Positions 18,182 through 28,292 are shown, counted from the first letter of the stretch. The stretch is DNA of 64,000 nucleotides from Tepidisphaeraceae bacterium (GCA_035998445.1 DASYHQ010000018.1:124001-188000), one strand, 5' to 3'. A program made the numbers and translations. The notes: generated by a model from the sequence alone, not told the origin.

Positions 18182-20140
18182 CTACTTCGTCGCCTTAAAC
18201 GGCACCGCGGGGAAACCAGCGGCGTTCTTCAGGTTCACCTCGGGGTTGTCGCCCCAGGCGTAGCGGACGCTAGTGGGCGACTCGACACCCTCGGCCGACA
18301 GGACCACCGCCTGGCCGTCGATCTTCGCGTCGGCCCAGACGAACTTGCCGTCGTCACCGGCGACCGCGAAACCCTTGGGCGCCGCACCATCGGTCGTTGT
18401 TAAGCCGTCGGCGTGCGAGAAGCGCACGCGCAGTTTGTCGCCCGTGCTTCCCAGGTTCTCGAAGGTCGGACCGGCGTACTCGACGTCCTGCCCGTAGTCC
18501 TTCGCCAGCGCGATGGCGGACAGCCGCTTGCCCACGTCCTGCTTGTTGCGCGGGTGAATGTCCTTCTCGTCACCAATGTCGATCGTGACGGCCAAGCCGC
18601 TGTTGGGCAGCGAGTGCGCTACCTCGGCCTGCGCCTGACGCAGCTTGGCCCAATTGGTGTCGTTCGGTTGCTCGCTGCGCTTCATGAAGTTCGCCAACTG
18701 CACGATGTAGAACGAAAAGTCGCCGCGATCCCAATCCTTGCGCCACCCCTCAACCAGCAGCTTCATCAGGTCTGCGTATTCTGCGGGCCGACCGGCGTTG
18801 CTTTCGCCCTGATACCAGATCGCGCCGCGAATGCCGTAAGGGACGACCGGCGCGATCATGCCGTTGTACAGCACCGCCGGTTGGTTCGGGCTCTTCGTCG
18901 CCGGCTCGGCCGGGCGGGGCGGGATCGTCTTCGGGTCGATCACCCTCTCAACCGTGTACTGCCACGGCCCGGTCAGCGCCTGGTCGCCATTGGCCGTCGT
19001 TAGTTTCATCGCGTCGGCGGGGCCATAAAAGCCACCGTGGCCACCGATGTCGACCACGCGCACCGCGATCACGTTCTTACCCGCCTTCAACGTGCCGACG
19101 GGCAGTTCGTACTTGCGCGGGTGCGACCAGAAGTTCGGCGTGCTCACGCCGGTCTTGCCCACCTCCTTACCATTGACGTAGGTCGTGTCGAAGTCGTCGA
19201 TCGCGCCTAACGCCAACGTCGCGGGCTTGCCGGCGGCGCCGGTGGGCACGTCGATTGTCTTGCGGAACCAGATGATGCCGTTGTGGTTTACGTCCGCCTG
19301 CTGCCAGGGTATCGGCAGCTCCATCGACTTCCAGTCGCTGGTGTCGTGGTCGGCGTTCATCCAGCCGGCTTCCTCGCCCTTGTTGGCACCGGTATCCGCG
19401 TTGCGCCGCTCCCACGCTTCGGTTTCGGCCTTGTACTTGGCCATGGCCTTCTCGGGGTTGGCAGCGGTCTGATTCCGGCGCTCGATCGACGCGTGGTAAC
19501 GCTCGTCGGTCTTCAACTGGGGCTCGCTCGTCCATGCCTCGGCGATCGTGCCGCCCCACGACGAGTTGATCAGCCCCACCGGCTTGCCGGTTTTCTGATG
19601 AACCTCGCGACCAAAGTAGTAACCAACCGCGGTGAAGGACGGGATGCTGCTGGGTGCCGCGGCGACCCAAGTGCCGCTCAACTCCTGCATGGGTTCGTTC
19701 GCGATCACCTTCTTCACACGGAACTGGCGGATCTCCGGAAAGTTGGCAGCCGCGATCTCATTCTTCGCATCGTTGCTGTTGGCCACGCTCCATTCCATGT
19801 TCGACTGACCGGAGCAAAGCCAAACCTCGCCCACCAGCACGTTGCGCACCGTGATCGTGTTCGTGCCGGCGATCGTCAGGTCGAACGGGCCATTGGCGGC
19901 CATCGATTCAAGATCGAGGTTGACGCGCCACTTGCCCTTGTCGTCGGCAACCGTGTCGGCGGTGACGTTGTTAAACGTCACCTTGATCTTCTCGCCCGCA
20001 TCGGCCGTGCCCCAGAGCGGGGTCTTCGCCGACCGCTGCAGGACCATGTTGTCGGAAATGATGGCCGGTAGTTCCACCGCCGCCACTGCCACCGACGACA
20101 ACGCCAATGCCGCCACACTCGCCACGATCGACATGTTCAT
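18182..20140 (-). CDS. Secreted sialate O-acetylesterase-like SGNH hydrolase
   Basis: 652 aa. Signal peptide (VASVAALALSSVAVAAVEL). Catalytic Ser113 in WLCSGQSNMEWS; the acid/base pair is expected at DIGDEKDIHPRNKQD, and IWYQGESNAGRP is also conserved in the family. A jelly-roll insertion (about 290-410, SMELPIPWQQADVNHNG...) resembles the GH2-type sugar-binding domain found inside these enzymes. Removes O-acetyl groups from sialic acids or other acetylated glycans outside the cell. ATG 20140 is chosen for its GAGGG ribosome binding site and signal peptide. Confidence 0.92.
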   Translation of the reverse strand: MNMSIVASVAALALSSVAVAAVELPAIISDNMVLQRSAKTPLWGTADAGEKIKVTFNNVTADTVADDKGKWRVNLDLESMAANGPFDLTIAGTNTITVRNVLVGEVWLCSGQSNMEWSVANSNDAKNEIAAANFPEIRQFRVKKVIANEPMQELSGTWVAAAPSSIPSFTAVGYYFGREVHQKTGKPVGLINSSWGGTIAEAWTSEPQLKTDERYHASIERRNQTAANPEKAMAKYKAETEAWERRNADTGANKGEEAGWMNADHDTSDWKSMELPIPWQQADVNHNGIIWFRKTIDVPTGAAGKPATLALGAIDDFDTTYVNGKEVGKTGVSTPNFWSHPRKYELPVGTLKAGKNVIAVRVVDIGGHGGFYGPADAMKLTTANGDQALTGPWQYTVERVIDPKTIPPRPAEPATKSPNQPAVLYNGMIAPVVPYGIRGAIWYQGESNAGRPAEYADLMKLLVEGWRKDWDRGDFSFYIVQLANFMKRSEQPNDTNWAKLRQAQAEVAHSLPNSGLAVTIDIGDEKDIHPRNKQDVGKRLSAIALAKDYGQDVEYAGPTFENLGSTGDKLRVRFSHADGLTTTDGAAPKGFAVAGDDGKFVWADAKIDGQAVVLSAEGVESPTSVRYAWGDNPEVNLKNAAGFPAVPFKATK

Positions 20141-20229
20141 AAGCAGACCCTCGATTTGACCCACGAGCATCGTGGGGTTAAACGTCATACCACAAATGGG
20201 CGACAAAGTTGAACGAGATACGCAGTTGA

Positions 20230-22803
20230 TTAGTGCTTCGTCGACCGCCCTCTCCGCTCCGCCGGCGCCTTGAGCGGGTCCTCGGGCCAGGCGTGCTTCG
20301 GATACCGCGCCTTCAGGTCTTTTCTCACTTGGAAATACGTGGTCGCCCAGAAATTTTTCAGGTCCTGCGTGACCTGCACCGGGCGATAGTTGGGCCCGAG
20401 TAGATGCAGCACGATCGGCACGCGACCATTGGCGACGCGCGGCGTCTCCGTCCAGCCGAACAATTCCTGCAACCGCACCGCCAATACAGGCGAGGGGCCG
20501 GTTGTGTAGTCCAGTTTCATCCGGCTGCCACTGGGCACCGCGATCGCCTGTGGCGCTTGCTGTTCGAGCAACCGGTCCAACGGAAACGGCAGCCGAGATT
20601 CTAACAACGATACCGGTGACGTCCGACGTACTTCATCGACCGACCGACGACCACTGCACGCCTCAGCGAGCACGTCTCCTAGTTCCGCATCGTCGAACAA
20701 CGGCCAATCATGCTCGGCCATGTGCTGGCGCAACAGCGCAACGCGCGCCAGCACGTTGGCGGCCGCCTCGTCGTCGCTGAACCAAGCGCGGGCACGCGGT
20801 CGCAGCGCCGCGGCGAGGATCGCACCGGCGACAGCGTTGTCGACGGCGGCGTTGTCGTCCTCGGCCAGTGGCAGGTCGAGAAAGCGGGTCGTCGACCGCG
20901 CGACGACCCGCTGCTTTGCATCGTCGAACACGTGCACGCGCTCGCGCACGACCGCCTGCGGAAACATCTCCGCGAGCCACGTCGGATCGATCTCGCTGGC
21001 GATGCGGACGATTGCCTCGCCGGCCCGCGCGCGGTCGTCCGCCCGGGCGTCGACGGCGACGAAGTACTCAGCCGTCTTCACGATCGACTCGTTCGCAAGC
21101 CGTACGCCTGCCCCACCGACCATGACGGCCGCGCTGGCATCCCCACCGCGCCGCCGGCAGACGCGGTCCGGGTAGGCCGACAGCGCCAGGCGCAGCAGCG
21201 CGTCGTCATCAGGAACGGTGGCGTTGCGCACTTCGTTGGCGCCCGGCGCACCACGCCGCAGTTCGTCGCGCACGCGCGCGACTGTACGGGCGGCCTCGGG
21301 GTCGACTCCCGAATCGCGCAGGTGCCCGCCGAAGCGTTCGTGCTCGGCCCGATCCAGCATTTCCAGTCGAACGAGCAGATCGCTTCGACCGTGCGTGCGC
21401 GCGACACGCTCGTGCGGGCGGCCCTCGAACGTCGCGATGTCCTTCTCGCTCAGCAGCGCCGCCATCGTGGCCGCCTGGGGCCAGAGGTTGGCTTGCCGTG
21501 CGTCGACGAGCATGCGCCCGAGCCGTGGATGCACCGGCAACTGCGCCGCCTGCTCGCCACGCTTTGTAATGCGCCCGTTGCGCTCCGCGTCGGTCAGTCC
21601 CAACAGAAACAACAATCGCTCGGCGGCGGCCAGCGTGCGCTCGTCGGGCGCCTCGTACCACTCGAACGCCCGCACGTCCGCCCGCCCCCACGCGTGTAGC
21701 GTGAGCACTGTGGCGGCCAGATCGACCCGGCGAATCTCGGGCAACTCGAACGGTTCGAGCTCGTTTTGCTCCCGCTGCGTCCACAGCCGAATGCACCGCC
21801 CCGGCGCCGTTCGCCCCGCACGGCCAGCGCGTTGCGTGGCGGATGCGTTGCTGATCCGGCGGACTTCCAACCGGTCAAGCCCCCGCCGCACGTCGTAACC
21901 GGCCACGCGGGCGAGGCCGCTATCGATGACGGTGCGTACCCCGTTGATCGTGAGCGACGTCTCGGCGATGTTCGTCGCCAGAATCACCTTCCGGCGGTTC
22001 GCCGGTCGCAACGCGAGCGACTGTTGATCGGGCGGCAGGCTGCCGTGCAATGGCAGGACGAGCAGATCGTTCCGCGACGCCAACGGCGACAGCGCCCGGG
22101 CCGCCCGATTGATCTCGCCCGCGCCGGGGAGAAAGACGAGCACGTCACCCGCATCGTCCCGCGTCGGGTCGCTCAGCAACTCATCCAATGCAGCTGCGAT
22201 GCGCGTTTCGATCGGGTTGCCACTGGGCGGTGTGTAGGCGACGTCGATCGGGTACGTACGCCCTTCCACCGTCACGATCGGCGCATCGTCCAGGAAGCGC
22301 GCCACTGGCTGCGCATCCAGCGTCGCGGACATCACGATGATGATCAGTTCCGGCCGGGCCGCGCACACTTCTTTCAACAGGGCGGCCGCCAGATCGGTGT
22401 GGATGCTGCGCTCGTGGAACTCGTCCAGAATCACGCAGCCGACGCCGTCCAGCAGTGGGTCGTCGAGCAGTTGGCGGGTGAGGATGCCCTCGGTCATCAC
22501 GCGCAGCCGGGTATCGCGGCCGATCTTGCGATCGAACCGAACGTGGTACCCGACCTCGCCACCGACGCGCCATCCGTTTTCATCCGCGATCCGCTCCGCC
22601 GCCGCCCGCGCCGCCACGCGACGTGGCTGGAGCATCACGATGTTCGGATGCTCTTGCCCCAGCAGCCCCGCCCGCAAAATCGCCGGTGGCACGCGCGTCG
22701 TCTTGCCGGCACCCGGTGAAGCAACGAGCACGAGCCGCCTTGCCTCGCGCACGTGCGCGACGATCTGCGGCAGTTGGTTGTCGATGGGCAGTGGAACGGG
22801 CAT
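20230..22803 (-). CDS. hrpB: ATP-dependent DExH-box helicase HrpB
   Basis: 857 aa, the usual HrpB length. Walker A ASPGAGKTTRVP (about 28-39), DEFHERS box (motif II), MSATLDAQPVA (III), ATNIAETSLTI (V) and QRAGRAGRTAPG (VI), then the HA2 and HrpB-specific C-terminal domains. RNA helicase-like protein of unclear physiological role; HrpA is a close relative but much longer. Reads away from nagZ; the intervening region holds an inverted repeat. Confidence 0.95.
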   Translation of the reverse strand: MPVPLPIDNQLPQIVAHVREARRLVLVASPGAGKTTRVPPAILRAGLLGQEHPNIVMLQPRRVAARAAAERIADENGWRVGGEVGYHVRFDRKIGRDTRLRVMTEGILTRQLLDDPLLDGVGCVILDEFHERSIHTDLAAALLKEVCAARPELIIIVMSATLDAQPVARFLDDAPIVTVEGRTYPIDVAYTPPSGNPIETRIAAALDELLSDPTRDDAGDVLVFLPGAGEINRAARALSPLASRNDLLVLPLHGSLPPDQQSLALRPANRRKVILATNIAETSLTINGVRTVIDSGLARVAGYDVRRGLDRLEVRRISNASATQRAGRAGRTAPGRCIRLWTQREQNELEPFELPEIRRVDLAATVLTLHAWGRADVRAFEWYEAPDERTLAAAERLLFLLGLTDAERNGRITKRGEQAAQLPVHPRLGRMLVDARQANLWPQAATMAALLSEKDIATFEGRPHERVARTHGRSDLLVRLEMLDRAEHERFGGHLRDSGVDPEAARTVARVRDELRRGAPGANEVRNATVPDDDALLRLALSAYPDRVCRRRGGDASAAVMVGGAGVRLANESIVKTAEYFVAVDARADDRARAGEAIVRIASEIDPTWLAEMFPQAVVRERVHVFDDAKQRVVARSTTRFLDLPLAEDDNAAVDNAVAGAILAAALRPRARAWFSDDEAAANVLARVALLRQHMAEHDWPLFDDAELGDVLAEACSGRRSVDEVRRTSPVSLLESRLPFPLDRLLEQQAPQAIAVPSGSRMKLDYTTGPSPVLAVRLQELFGWTETPRVANGRVPIVLHLLGPNYRPVQVTQDLKNFWATTYFQVRKDLKARYPKHAWPEDPLKAPAERRGRSTKH

Positions 22804-22910
22804 ACGCGGATAGTTTTAACCACGAAGCGGCGTAGACGCGACGACCTGAGGATTCGAGCACGAAGGCGTGGCAACGCAGCGTACTGAGTTCGTGGGCAGA
22901 CGGACCCACT

Positions 22911-23013
22911 GTCATCCCGAGGGAGCGGTAGCGACCTGAGGGATCTCCCGGTGCCGCACGCGTACCGGTCATTCGAGATCCCTCGGGTCGATACCGCTTC
23001 CCTCGGGATGACA
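22911..23013. repeat. GTCATCCCGAGGGAGCGGTA inverted repeat
   Basis: Left arm GTCATCCCGAGGGAGCGGTA then GACCTGAGGGATCTC; right arm GAGATCCCTCGGGTCGATAC then CTTCCCTCGGGATGAC. About 100 bp, nearly palindromic. Same family at 43655-43765 and 45458-45565. Confidence 0.8.
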
Positions 23014-23043
23014 GGTGGAACACACCAGCATATAACGCGTATT

Positions 23044-24150
23044 ATGGACGTTAACACCGCGATCGCACGCATGTTCGTTGTGGGGTTCGACGGTCACCAC
23101 ATTACCGATGACGTCCGCCGGCTAATCGACCGCGGCATCGGGGGCGTCATCCTGTTCACGCGGAACGTCGAATCGCCGGTACGACTGAACGCACTGTGCG
23201 CCGAGTTGAAGGGCCTGGCGAACGGTCGACCGCTGTTCATCGCGATTGATCAGGAAGGTGGCCGGGTCGCACGACTGCGCGACGGCTTCACCCCAATCCC
23301 TTCGATGCGGCAACTGGGCGCAACCGGCGACGCCACGCTCGCGCGGCGGGCGGGTGAAGTGCTCGGCCGCGAGCTGCGGGCGGTGAACATCGACGTGAAC
23401 TTTGCGCCGGTGCTCGACGTCGACACGAACCCGGCCAACCCCGTCATCGGCAGCCGATCGTTCGGTGCCACGGCGGCGCTAGTGAGCGAGATGGGCACCG
23501 CGCTCATCGCCGGCCTGCAATCCGCGGGCGTGGCGGCCAGTGCCAAACATTTCCCGGGGCATGGAGACACGTCGCAGGACAGCCACCTCGACTTGCCGCG
23601 CCTGCCGCACGATTTGGAACGACTGGAGGCCGTCGAACTCGCCCCGTTCGCCGCTGCGGTGCGGGCGGGCGTGGCGTCAATCATGTCGGCACACGTGCTG
23701 TTCGAGGCGATCGACCCAGAATATCCCGCAACGATGAGCGCGCCCGTGCTGCAGGGCATCCTGCGCGACCGCTTCGGCTACGACGGCGTCGTCTTCAGCG
23801 ACTGCCTGCAGATGAACGCGATCGCCGAGCACTACGGCGTCGAACAAGCCGTCATCCGCGGTATGAACGCGGGTGTCGACTCCTTCCTCATCTGCCACCA
23901 TGCGAACGTGCAGATCGAGGGCATTGAAGCGCTGGTGAAGGCGGTAAAGGACGGCCGCGTAAGCCAGGCGAGAATTGCACAGGCGAATCGGCGTATCGAC
24001 GCAATGTGCGAGCGTTTCGTCAGGCCGGCGGTGCCGTTCGACGCGACGCAGCTTCGCGCCGAAGCGAGCTTGCGCCTCGTCGACGACATCGAGCGCCGAA
24101 GCGTGATGGCGCCCGACACGTCCGCCGATCCGACCGCCCGCGTGCCGTAG
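23044..24150 (+). CDS. nagZ: Beta-N-acetylhexosaminidase NagZ (GH3)
   Basis: 368 aa, no signal peptide, so cytoplasmic. Catalytic nucleophile expected at Asp253 in VVFSDCLQMNAI, and the loop acid/base dyad in KHFPGHGDTSQDSH (168-181). AIDQEGGRVARL is also diagnostic. It removes GlcNAc from anhydro-muropeptides during peptidoglycan recycling. ATG 23044 follows the inverted repeat; an upstream extension has no similarity. No other recycling gene is adjacent. Confidence 0.94.
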   Translation: MDVNTAIARMFVVGFDGHHITDDVRRLIDRGIGGVILFTRNVESPVRLNALCAELKGLANGRPLFIAIDQEGGRVARLRDGFTPIPSMRQLGATGDATLARRAGEVLGRELRAVNIDVNFAPVLDVDTNPANPVIGSRSFGATAALVSEMGTALIAGLQSAGVAASAKHFPGHGDTSQDSHLDLPRLPHDLERLEAVELAPFAAAVRAGVASIMSAHVLFEAIDPEYPATMSAPVLQGILRDRFGYDGVVFSDCLQMNAIAEHYGVEQAVIRGMNAGVDSFLICHHANVQIEGIEALVKAVKDGRVSQARIAQANRRIDAMCERFVRPAVPFDATQLRAEASLRLVDDIERRSVMAPDTSADPTARVP

Positions 24151-24237
24151 CAGCAGCAGCGCGCGGCTCAGCCGTTCGATTTTGACGATAAGTTTATAGT
24201 CGGCCGAACGAACGGGTTCTGCGAACGTTTATTTCTT

Positions 24238-24612
24238 ATGCAGAGCGCAACCATTAACATCAACAGCGTGCTTAGCAGCGACCTCGACACCGATCTTCGC
24301 CGTGCGCGGACGCTGGCCGTCCTGCTGGACAGCCAGTTCGAAATCGCCGGCATCAAGTTCGGGCTGGACGGCCTGGCGGGCTTGGTCCCGGTCGTGGGCG
24401 ACACCGTCACGGCCGTCGCGGCGCTGTACCCGATCTACGTTGCCCGCAAACACAATCTCGGGCAGGACGTCGTCGCCCGCATGATGGTCAACGTGGCGCT
24501 CGACTACGTGACCGGCCTGATCCCGCTCATCGGCGATCTGGCCGACGTGGCGTTCAGGGCCAATCTGAAGAACCTGGCCCTTCTGGAAAAGGCCGCCGAG
24601 CGCCGGCGGTAG
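24238..24612 (+). CDS. DUF4112 membrane protein
   Basis: 124 aa. Matches the DUF4112 layout: RTLAVLLDSQFEIAGIKFGLDGLAGLVPVVGDTVTA, then a helix over ALYPIYVARKH, then DYVTGLIPLIGDLADVAFRAN. The two P-x-x-GD repeats suggest two re-entrant or membrane helices. Function unknown. It ends 47 bp before the convergent stop at 24660, with a weak GGACGCC/GGCGTCC stem (24628-24658) between. Confidence 0.88.
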   Translation: MQSATININSVLSSDLDTDLRRARTLAVLLDSQFEIAGIKFGLDGLAGLVPVVGDTVTAVAALYPIYVARKHNLGQDVVARMMVNVALDYVTGLIPLIGDLADVAFRANLKNLALLEKAAERRR

Positions 24613-24659
24613 AATCAGCGAAAGTCGGGACGCCACCTTCGATGACAACGGCGGCGTCC

Positions 24660-26174
24660 TCAGAACGCCTCGGCGTACCGCTCGATGATCCCCACCAGCC
24701 GCGTCTGCGACTGAATCCCGTAGAACAACTCGCGGTCGAACAGCGTGCGCTGCAGGACGGCTGTCTGCTCGGCGGTGGCCATGCGGTGTTGCCAGTCTTC
24801 GATGGAAGGGGCGTGGGCGTGCGCCTTCATCTCGCGGTGCATCTTGGCGAACAACGCGGCGCGTTCGAGCGATTTGCGCGGGGCCTCGGCGATGGCCGTG
24901 ACCAGTTCCCGTTTTGCCTCGCCGAGCACGCGGTGCTTGATCTGGTGCCCCTCCAGCCGCAGGCAGGGCAGGCAGGCCCGCTCCTGGCCGACGGCGCCGG
25001 GGAAGTAGAGCGTGGCGGTCGCGACGCTGAAGCGCGGTGGGTCGATCGCGAAGTATCGCGCGATCAGCTTGTCCAGCACCTGGTCGTAGCGCCCGCCGCC
25101 AATGCCGTGGATGAACTGGTCGACCAGCAGCAGCCGGAAGAACATGGTCAGCGTGAGCGCTCGTGGCGCCAGCCGCAGGTTGTGCCGGCGGAGCCATGCC
25201 CCCAGCGCGGCGGCGGCGTCCCAGGCGTTTAGCGCGCGGTCGAAGACGAACGCATCATCCGCCAGCACCAGCGACCACTGCCCGTCCACCTCCACCAGCA
25301 CCGCGCGCTGTCGCGAGCCGTCGGTAAGGTTGTCGAACCACAACGGCACTTCGCACGCGCCACTGCCCACCTTCAGGTCGGGCATGGGCCGGCCTGGATT
25401 GTCGATCGCGTTCTCATCCCGGTACTCATGCAATGCCGCGTTGTAGGCGGCCGCGAACTCGCCGGCGTTGGCGCAGACATGGTGCGCGAGCGCCAGGAAC
25501 GGCTCGGCGAAAAAGATCGGCGACGCCAACATCGCGTGGTGCCGCAGGCCGAGCGACCAGTCGAGCGCGTGCGTCGCGTTCGTCAACGCGTTCGACAGCG
25601 TTACATCCTCCAGCGCCAGCTTCGTCATCGACGCAAAGAACGGCTCGGCCGCGGGCTTGAAGTCCCAACTGCCGGCGGCCGCGTGAAGGTCGTGTTGCAG
25701 CTGCGCCAGGTGCGCCGGCGTGGGCTGCGCCAGTCGGCCGCTCCAGTCGGCCTTGGTGATGTCCGGGTCGTCGGTGATCGGCGCCCCACCGCCGGGCCAG
25801 CGCAGCTGCAGGTGCTTAGGCGCGTCCGTATCCACGGCGAAGAAGTAGCCGTCGCCACCGGCGATGCGCGACAGCGCATCCATCATTGCGTGCTTGGCCC
25901 ACACGCCGGGATGATATAGTTCGGTCTGGTGCCCCGTGGCGATCAATGGCTTATCGGCGTCTGTGTGGCCGATCCACTCCCGCATGCGCGTGCGCAGTTC
26001 GGGCAGCGGCACGTTCTGGATGCGCACCTGCGTTGCGTGACCCAGATGTTTGGCATTGTCGCGCGTCTGCTGAAGTAGCGCAGCGGGCTCGGGCCAGATC
26101 AGCGTTTGACCGTCGCCGGTCGGCGCCTTCCAGTCGGCGTAGCGGGCGGTGGAAAGGGACGTGGTGGCCGGCAT
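24660..26174 (-). CDS. Conserved hypothetical protein with BshC-like features
   Basis: 504 aa, no signal peptide. The segment LIATGHQTELYHPGVWAK near residue 78 resembles the nucleotide-fold entry motif of BshC (TGQQ-x-GLF), the cysteine-adding enzyme of bacillithiol synthesis. VDQFIHGIGGGRYDQVLDK parallels BshC's YVGGPGEIAYW. The C-terminus is predicted helical (KRELVTAIAEAPRKSLERAA) as in BshC. The similarity is faint and seen by eye only, so a BshC role is a hypothesis. Lies 41 bp downstream of the GT2 gene on the same strand, so an operon is possible. Confidence 0.6.
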   Translation of the reverse strand: MPATTSLSTARYADWKAPTGDGQTLIWPEPAALLQQTRDNAKHLGHATQVRIQNVPLPELRTRMREWIGHTDADKPLIATGHQTELYHPGVWAKHAMMDALSRIAGGDGYFFAVDTDAPKHLQLRWPGGGAPITDDPDITKADWSGRLAQPTPAHLAQLQHDLHAAAGSWDFKPAAEPFFASMTKLALEDVTLSNALTNATHALDWSLGLRHHAMLASPIFFAEPFLALAHHVCANAGEFAAAYNAALHEYRDENAIDNPGRPMPDLKVGSGACEVPLWFDNLTDGSRQRAVLVEVDGQWSLVLADDAFVFDRALNAWDAAAALGAWLRRHNLRLAPRALTLTMFFRLLLVDQFIHGIGGGRYDQVLDKLIARYFAIDPPRFSVATATLYFPGAVGQERACLPCLRLEGHQIKHRVLGEAKRELVTAIAEAPRKSLERAALFAKMHREMKAHAHAPSIEDWQHRMATAEQTAVLQRTLFDRELFYGIQSQTRLVGIIERYAEAF

Positions 26175-26215
26175 CGCTTAACGCCTCGTGGAATCAGTCA
26201 GACGCGCGGCGGCGT

Positions 26216-26980
26216 TCATTTGGAACAACAACACGACGACGCCTCGCACGCCGCATCGGCGGTGTTCGCGTCGCTGTCGACATCGTTCATCAGCGCGATC
26301 TCGCGATCGAGCACGGCGGTATAATGCTTCAAGCGGTTCGTCGGATCATCCAACTGCCCGCCGAAGTGCCGCGAGGGGTCGTTGTAGATCAACCGGACCG
26401 GGATCTCCTTCAGCCGCAGGTTGTGCTTCACCACGCGCGGCCAGAGCTGCATGGGAAACGCATAGCCCGGCTCGGTCAGTCCCAGCTTAACCGTCGCGCT
26501 CACGCGGTGCGCCTTGTAGCCGCAAAATGCATCCGTGATATTCAGCTTAAACAAATCGTTCAGGCGAGCGGTCAGGCTGGCGTTGATCGATCGGCGGTCG
26601 ACCGGGGGCAAATCGTCTCCATCTTCCTGTGTCAAATAGCGCGACCCACTGACGACGTCCCACTGGTCGGTCGCGATCTCAGCCAGAAAGTCGGGGATGC
26701 GGGCCGGTTCGTGCTGCTCGTCGCAGTCCATGGTGATGACCCAGTCGTACCCGTGGGCGTCGGCGTAGCAGAAGGCGTCGATCAGGCTCCGGCCGTACCC
26801 TTGGTTGGGGCGATGCGTTAGAACCTGTATATCCCTCCTGGCCGCCAGGATTCGGGGGGTGTCGTCGTTACTGCCGTCATCGATTACCAGCACATCGCGA
26901 TGATATCGTGCTACCTTATCTAAGACGTCGTCGGCGTACTTCTGCTCGTTGTGGACCGGGATCGCAATCAATGTTCGCAC
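26216..26980 (-). CDS. Family 2 glycosyltransferase
   Basis: 254 aa from GTG 26980, which has a GGAG site upstream and begins RTLIAIPVHNEQKY, the typical GT2 start; a TTG 93 bp further up is less likely. GT-A fold motifs: VLVIDDGSNDDTP, NQGYGRSLIDAF and the DxD-like TMDCDEQHE. Resembles dolichyl/polyprenyl-phosphate sugar transferases but has no C-terminal membrane helices. The last 15 residues are Cys/Ser-rich (ACEASSCCCSK), which is unusual. Confidence 0.87.
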   Translation of the reverse strand: MRTLIAIPVHNEQKYADDVLDKVARYHRDVLVIDDGSNDDTPRILAARRDIQVLTHRPNQGYGRSLIDAFCYADAHGYDWVITMDCDEQHEPARIPDFLAEIATDQWDVVSGSRYLTQEDGDDLPPVDRRSINASLTARLNDLFKLNITDAFCGYKAHRVSATVKLGLTEPGYAFPMQLWPRVVKHNLRLKEIPVRLIYNDPSRHFGGQLDDPTNRLKHYTAVLDREIALMNDVDSDANTADAACEASSCCCSK

Positions 26981-27154
26981 GGTGAAAAGACTCCGAGTTA
27001 ACCGTCCCAGTCGCGACAAAAGACGCAGACGCGACCGATCGTAGAAGCGCCAGTGGAGTGGGTCAACCGCCAAACACCGTCGCAGGCAAGCGGTCGGTTT
27101 GCCCCGCGCACTGGCGACGCGGTATAGTGCCGAAGAGGCGAGGAAACAAAATCG

Positions 27155-28150
27155 ATGCCGAAACAGAACACGATCGTAGTGGCCCTTTTATCGACCGCGG
27201 TGGCGACTGCCACGTTGTTGGTTGGCTGTAAGTCGTCCGGGCGGCAGCAGGGTTCGCTGGAGGCCATCGACCTCTACGTCGCCGGCGTGCGCGCTTACCA
27301 AAGCGGTGACCAGGACGCCGCCATCACCAACCTACGCGCCGCCACCGAGGCCAACACGCGCCTGATCATGGCGGCCACGCTACTGGGCAACCTGTACAAG
27401 AGCCAGGGCGAATACGACAAGGCACGCGAGGTCTACGAGCGCGTGGCCCAGCTCGATCCCTACACGCCGGACAACCACTACAGCTTAGGCCTGACTTACC
27501 AGTTGCTGGACCAGTTGGAACAGGCCACCTCGAGCTATCAGCGCCTGCTGCAGCTGGAGCCGGACCACTTCGAAGGCAACATGAACCTGGGTTCCGTTCG
27601 TCTGGCGATGAACGATCCCGACGAGGCCCTGCGCACGCTGCGCAAGGCGACCGAGATCAACCCGAAGAACGCCGCCGCCTGGGCCAACCTTGGCGTGGCG
27701 CTGGACGCCAAGGGCGACTTCCCCGAGGCCGAGAAGGCCTATCGCACGTCGATCGACTTGCGCAGCGATCAGCGGTCGACGTTGATGAACCTGGGCGCCA
27801 ACCTCGTGCGCCAGAAGAAGGCCAGCGAAGCCATCCCGGTGCTCGAACAAGCGCTGTCGCAAAGCGACGACCCCTTCGCCCGCAAGTTGTATGGCGACGC
27901 GCTGGCGCAGGCGGGCCGGCTCGATGAAGCCCTGAAGCAGTACGACGCCGCCCTGAAGCAGAACGGCCGCTACGCCAACGCGCTGGCCGAGAAGGGCAAC
28001 ACGCTGATCGCCAAGTACAAGAAGGGGTTGGAACTCGACGAAACGTTGAAGACCGCCGCGGTGGACGCGTGGAATAAGAGCCTGGAGATCAACCCGCAAC
28101 AGGCCCGCGTGCGCGAATCGCTTGAGCAGTGGAACAAGCAGGGAATGTAG
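27155..28150 (+). CDS. TPR-repeat lipoprotein
   Basis: 331 aa. Signal peptide with lipobox LLVGCKSS, then about seven tetratricopeptide repeats (about 40-325), for example NPKNAAAWANLGVALDAKGD and DEALKQYDAALKQNGRYANA. A periplasmic or surface-anchored protein-protein scaffold. Divergent from the GT2 gene. A GAGG site lies ahead of the ATG. Confidence 0.88.
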   Translation: MPKQNTIVVALLSTAVATATLLVGCKSSGRQQGSLEAIDLYVAGVRAYQSGDQDAAITNLRAATEANTRLIMAATLLGNLYKSQGEYDKAREVYERVAQLDPYTPDNHYSLGLTYQLLDQLEQATSSYQRLLQLEPDHFEGNMNLGSVRLAMNDPDEALRTLRKATEINPKNAAAWANLGVALDAKGDFPEAEKAYRTSIDLRSDQRSTLMNLGANLVRQKKASEAIPVLEQALSQSDDPFARKLYGDALAQAGRLDEALKQYDAALKQNGRYANALAEKGNTLIAKYKKGLELDETLKTAAVDAWNKSLEINPQQARVRESLEQWNKQGM

Positions 28151-28157
28151 TCCGACC

Positions 28158-28292
28158 GTGGCATGGGCGTCTCGCCCATGCGTGTGAATGGAACAAGAAA
28201 TGCTATTGATGGCGGGCCACTTCGATTGAGCTGTTGCAACAAATCAGATTGCATGACCTCATCAAGTGCATGGGCGAGACGCCCATGCCACG
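28158..28292. repeat. MITE-like element, GCATGGGCG/CGCCCATGC family
   Basis: Both ends are 25-bp arms: GTGGCATGGGCG-TCT-CGCCCATGC on the left and its reverse complement GCATGGGCG-AGA-CGCCCATGCCAC on the right, and each arm is itself a palindrome. The interior of about 85 bp has no coding potential. Reading through the right arm gives the spurious peptide MGETPMPR. Confidence 0.85.
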
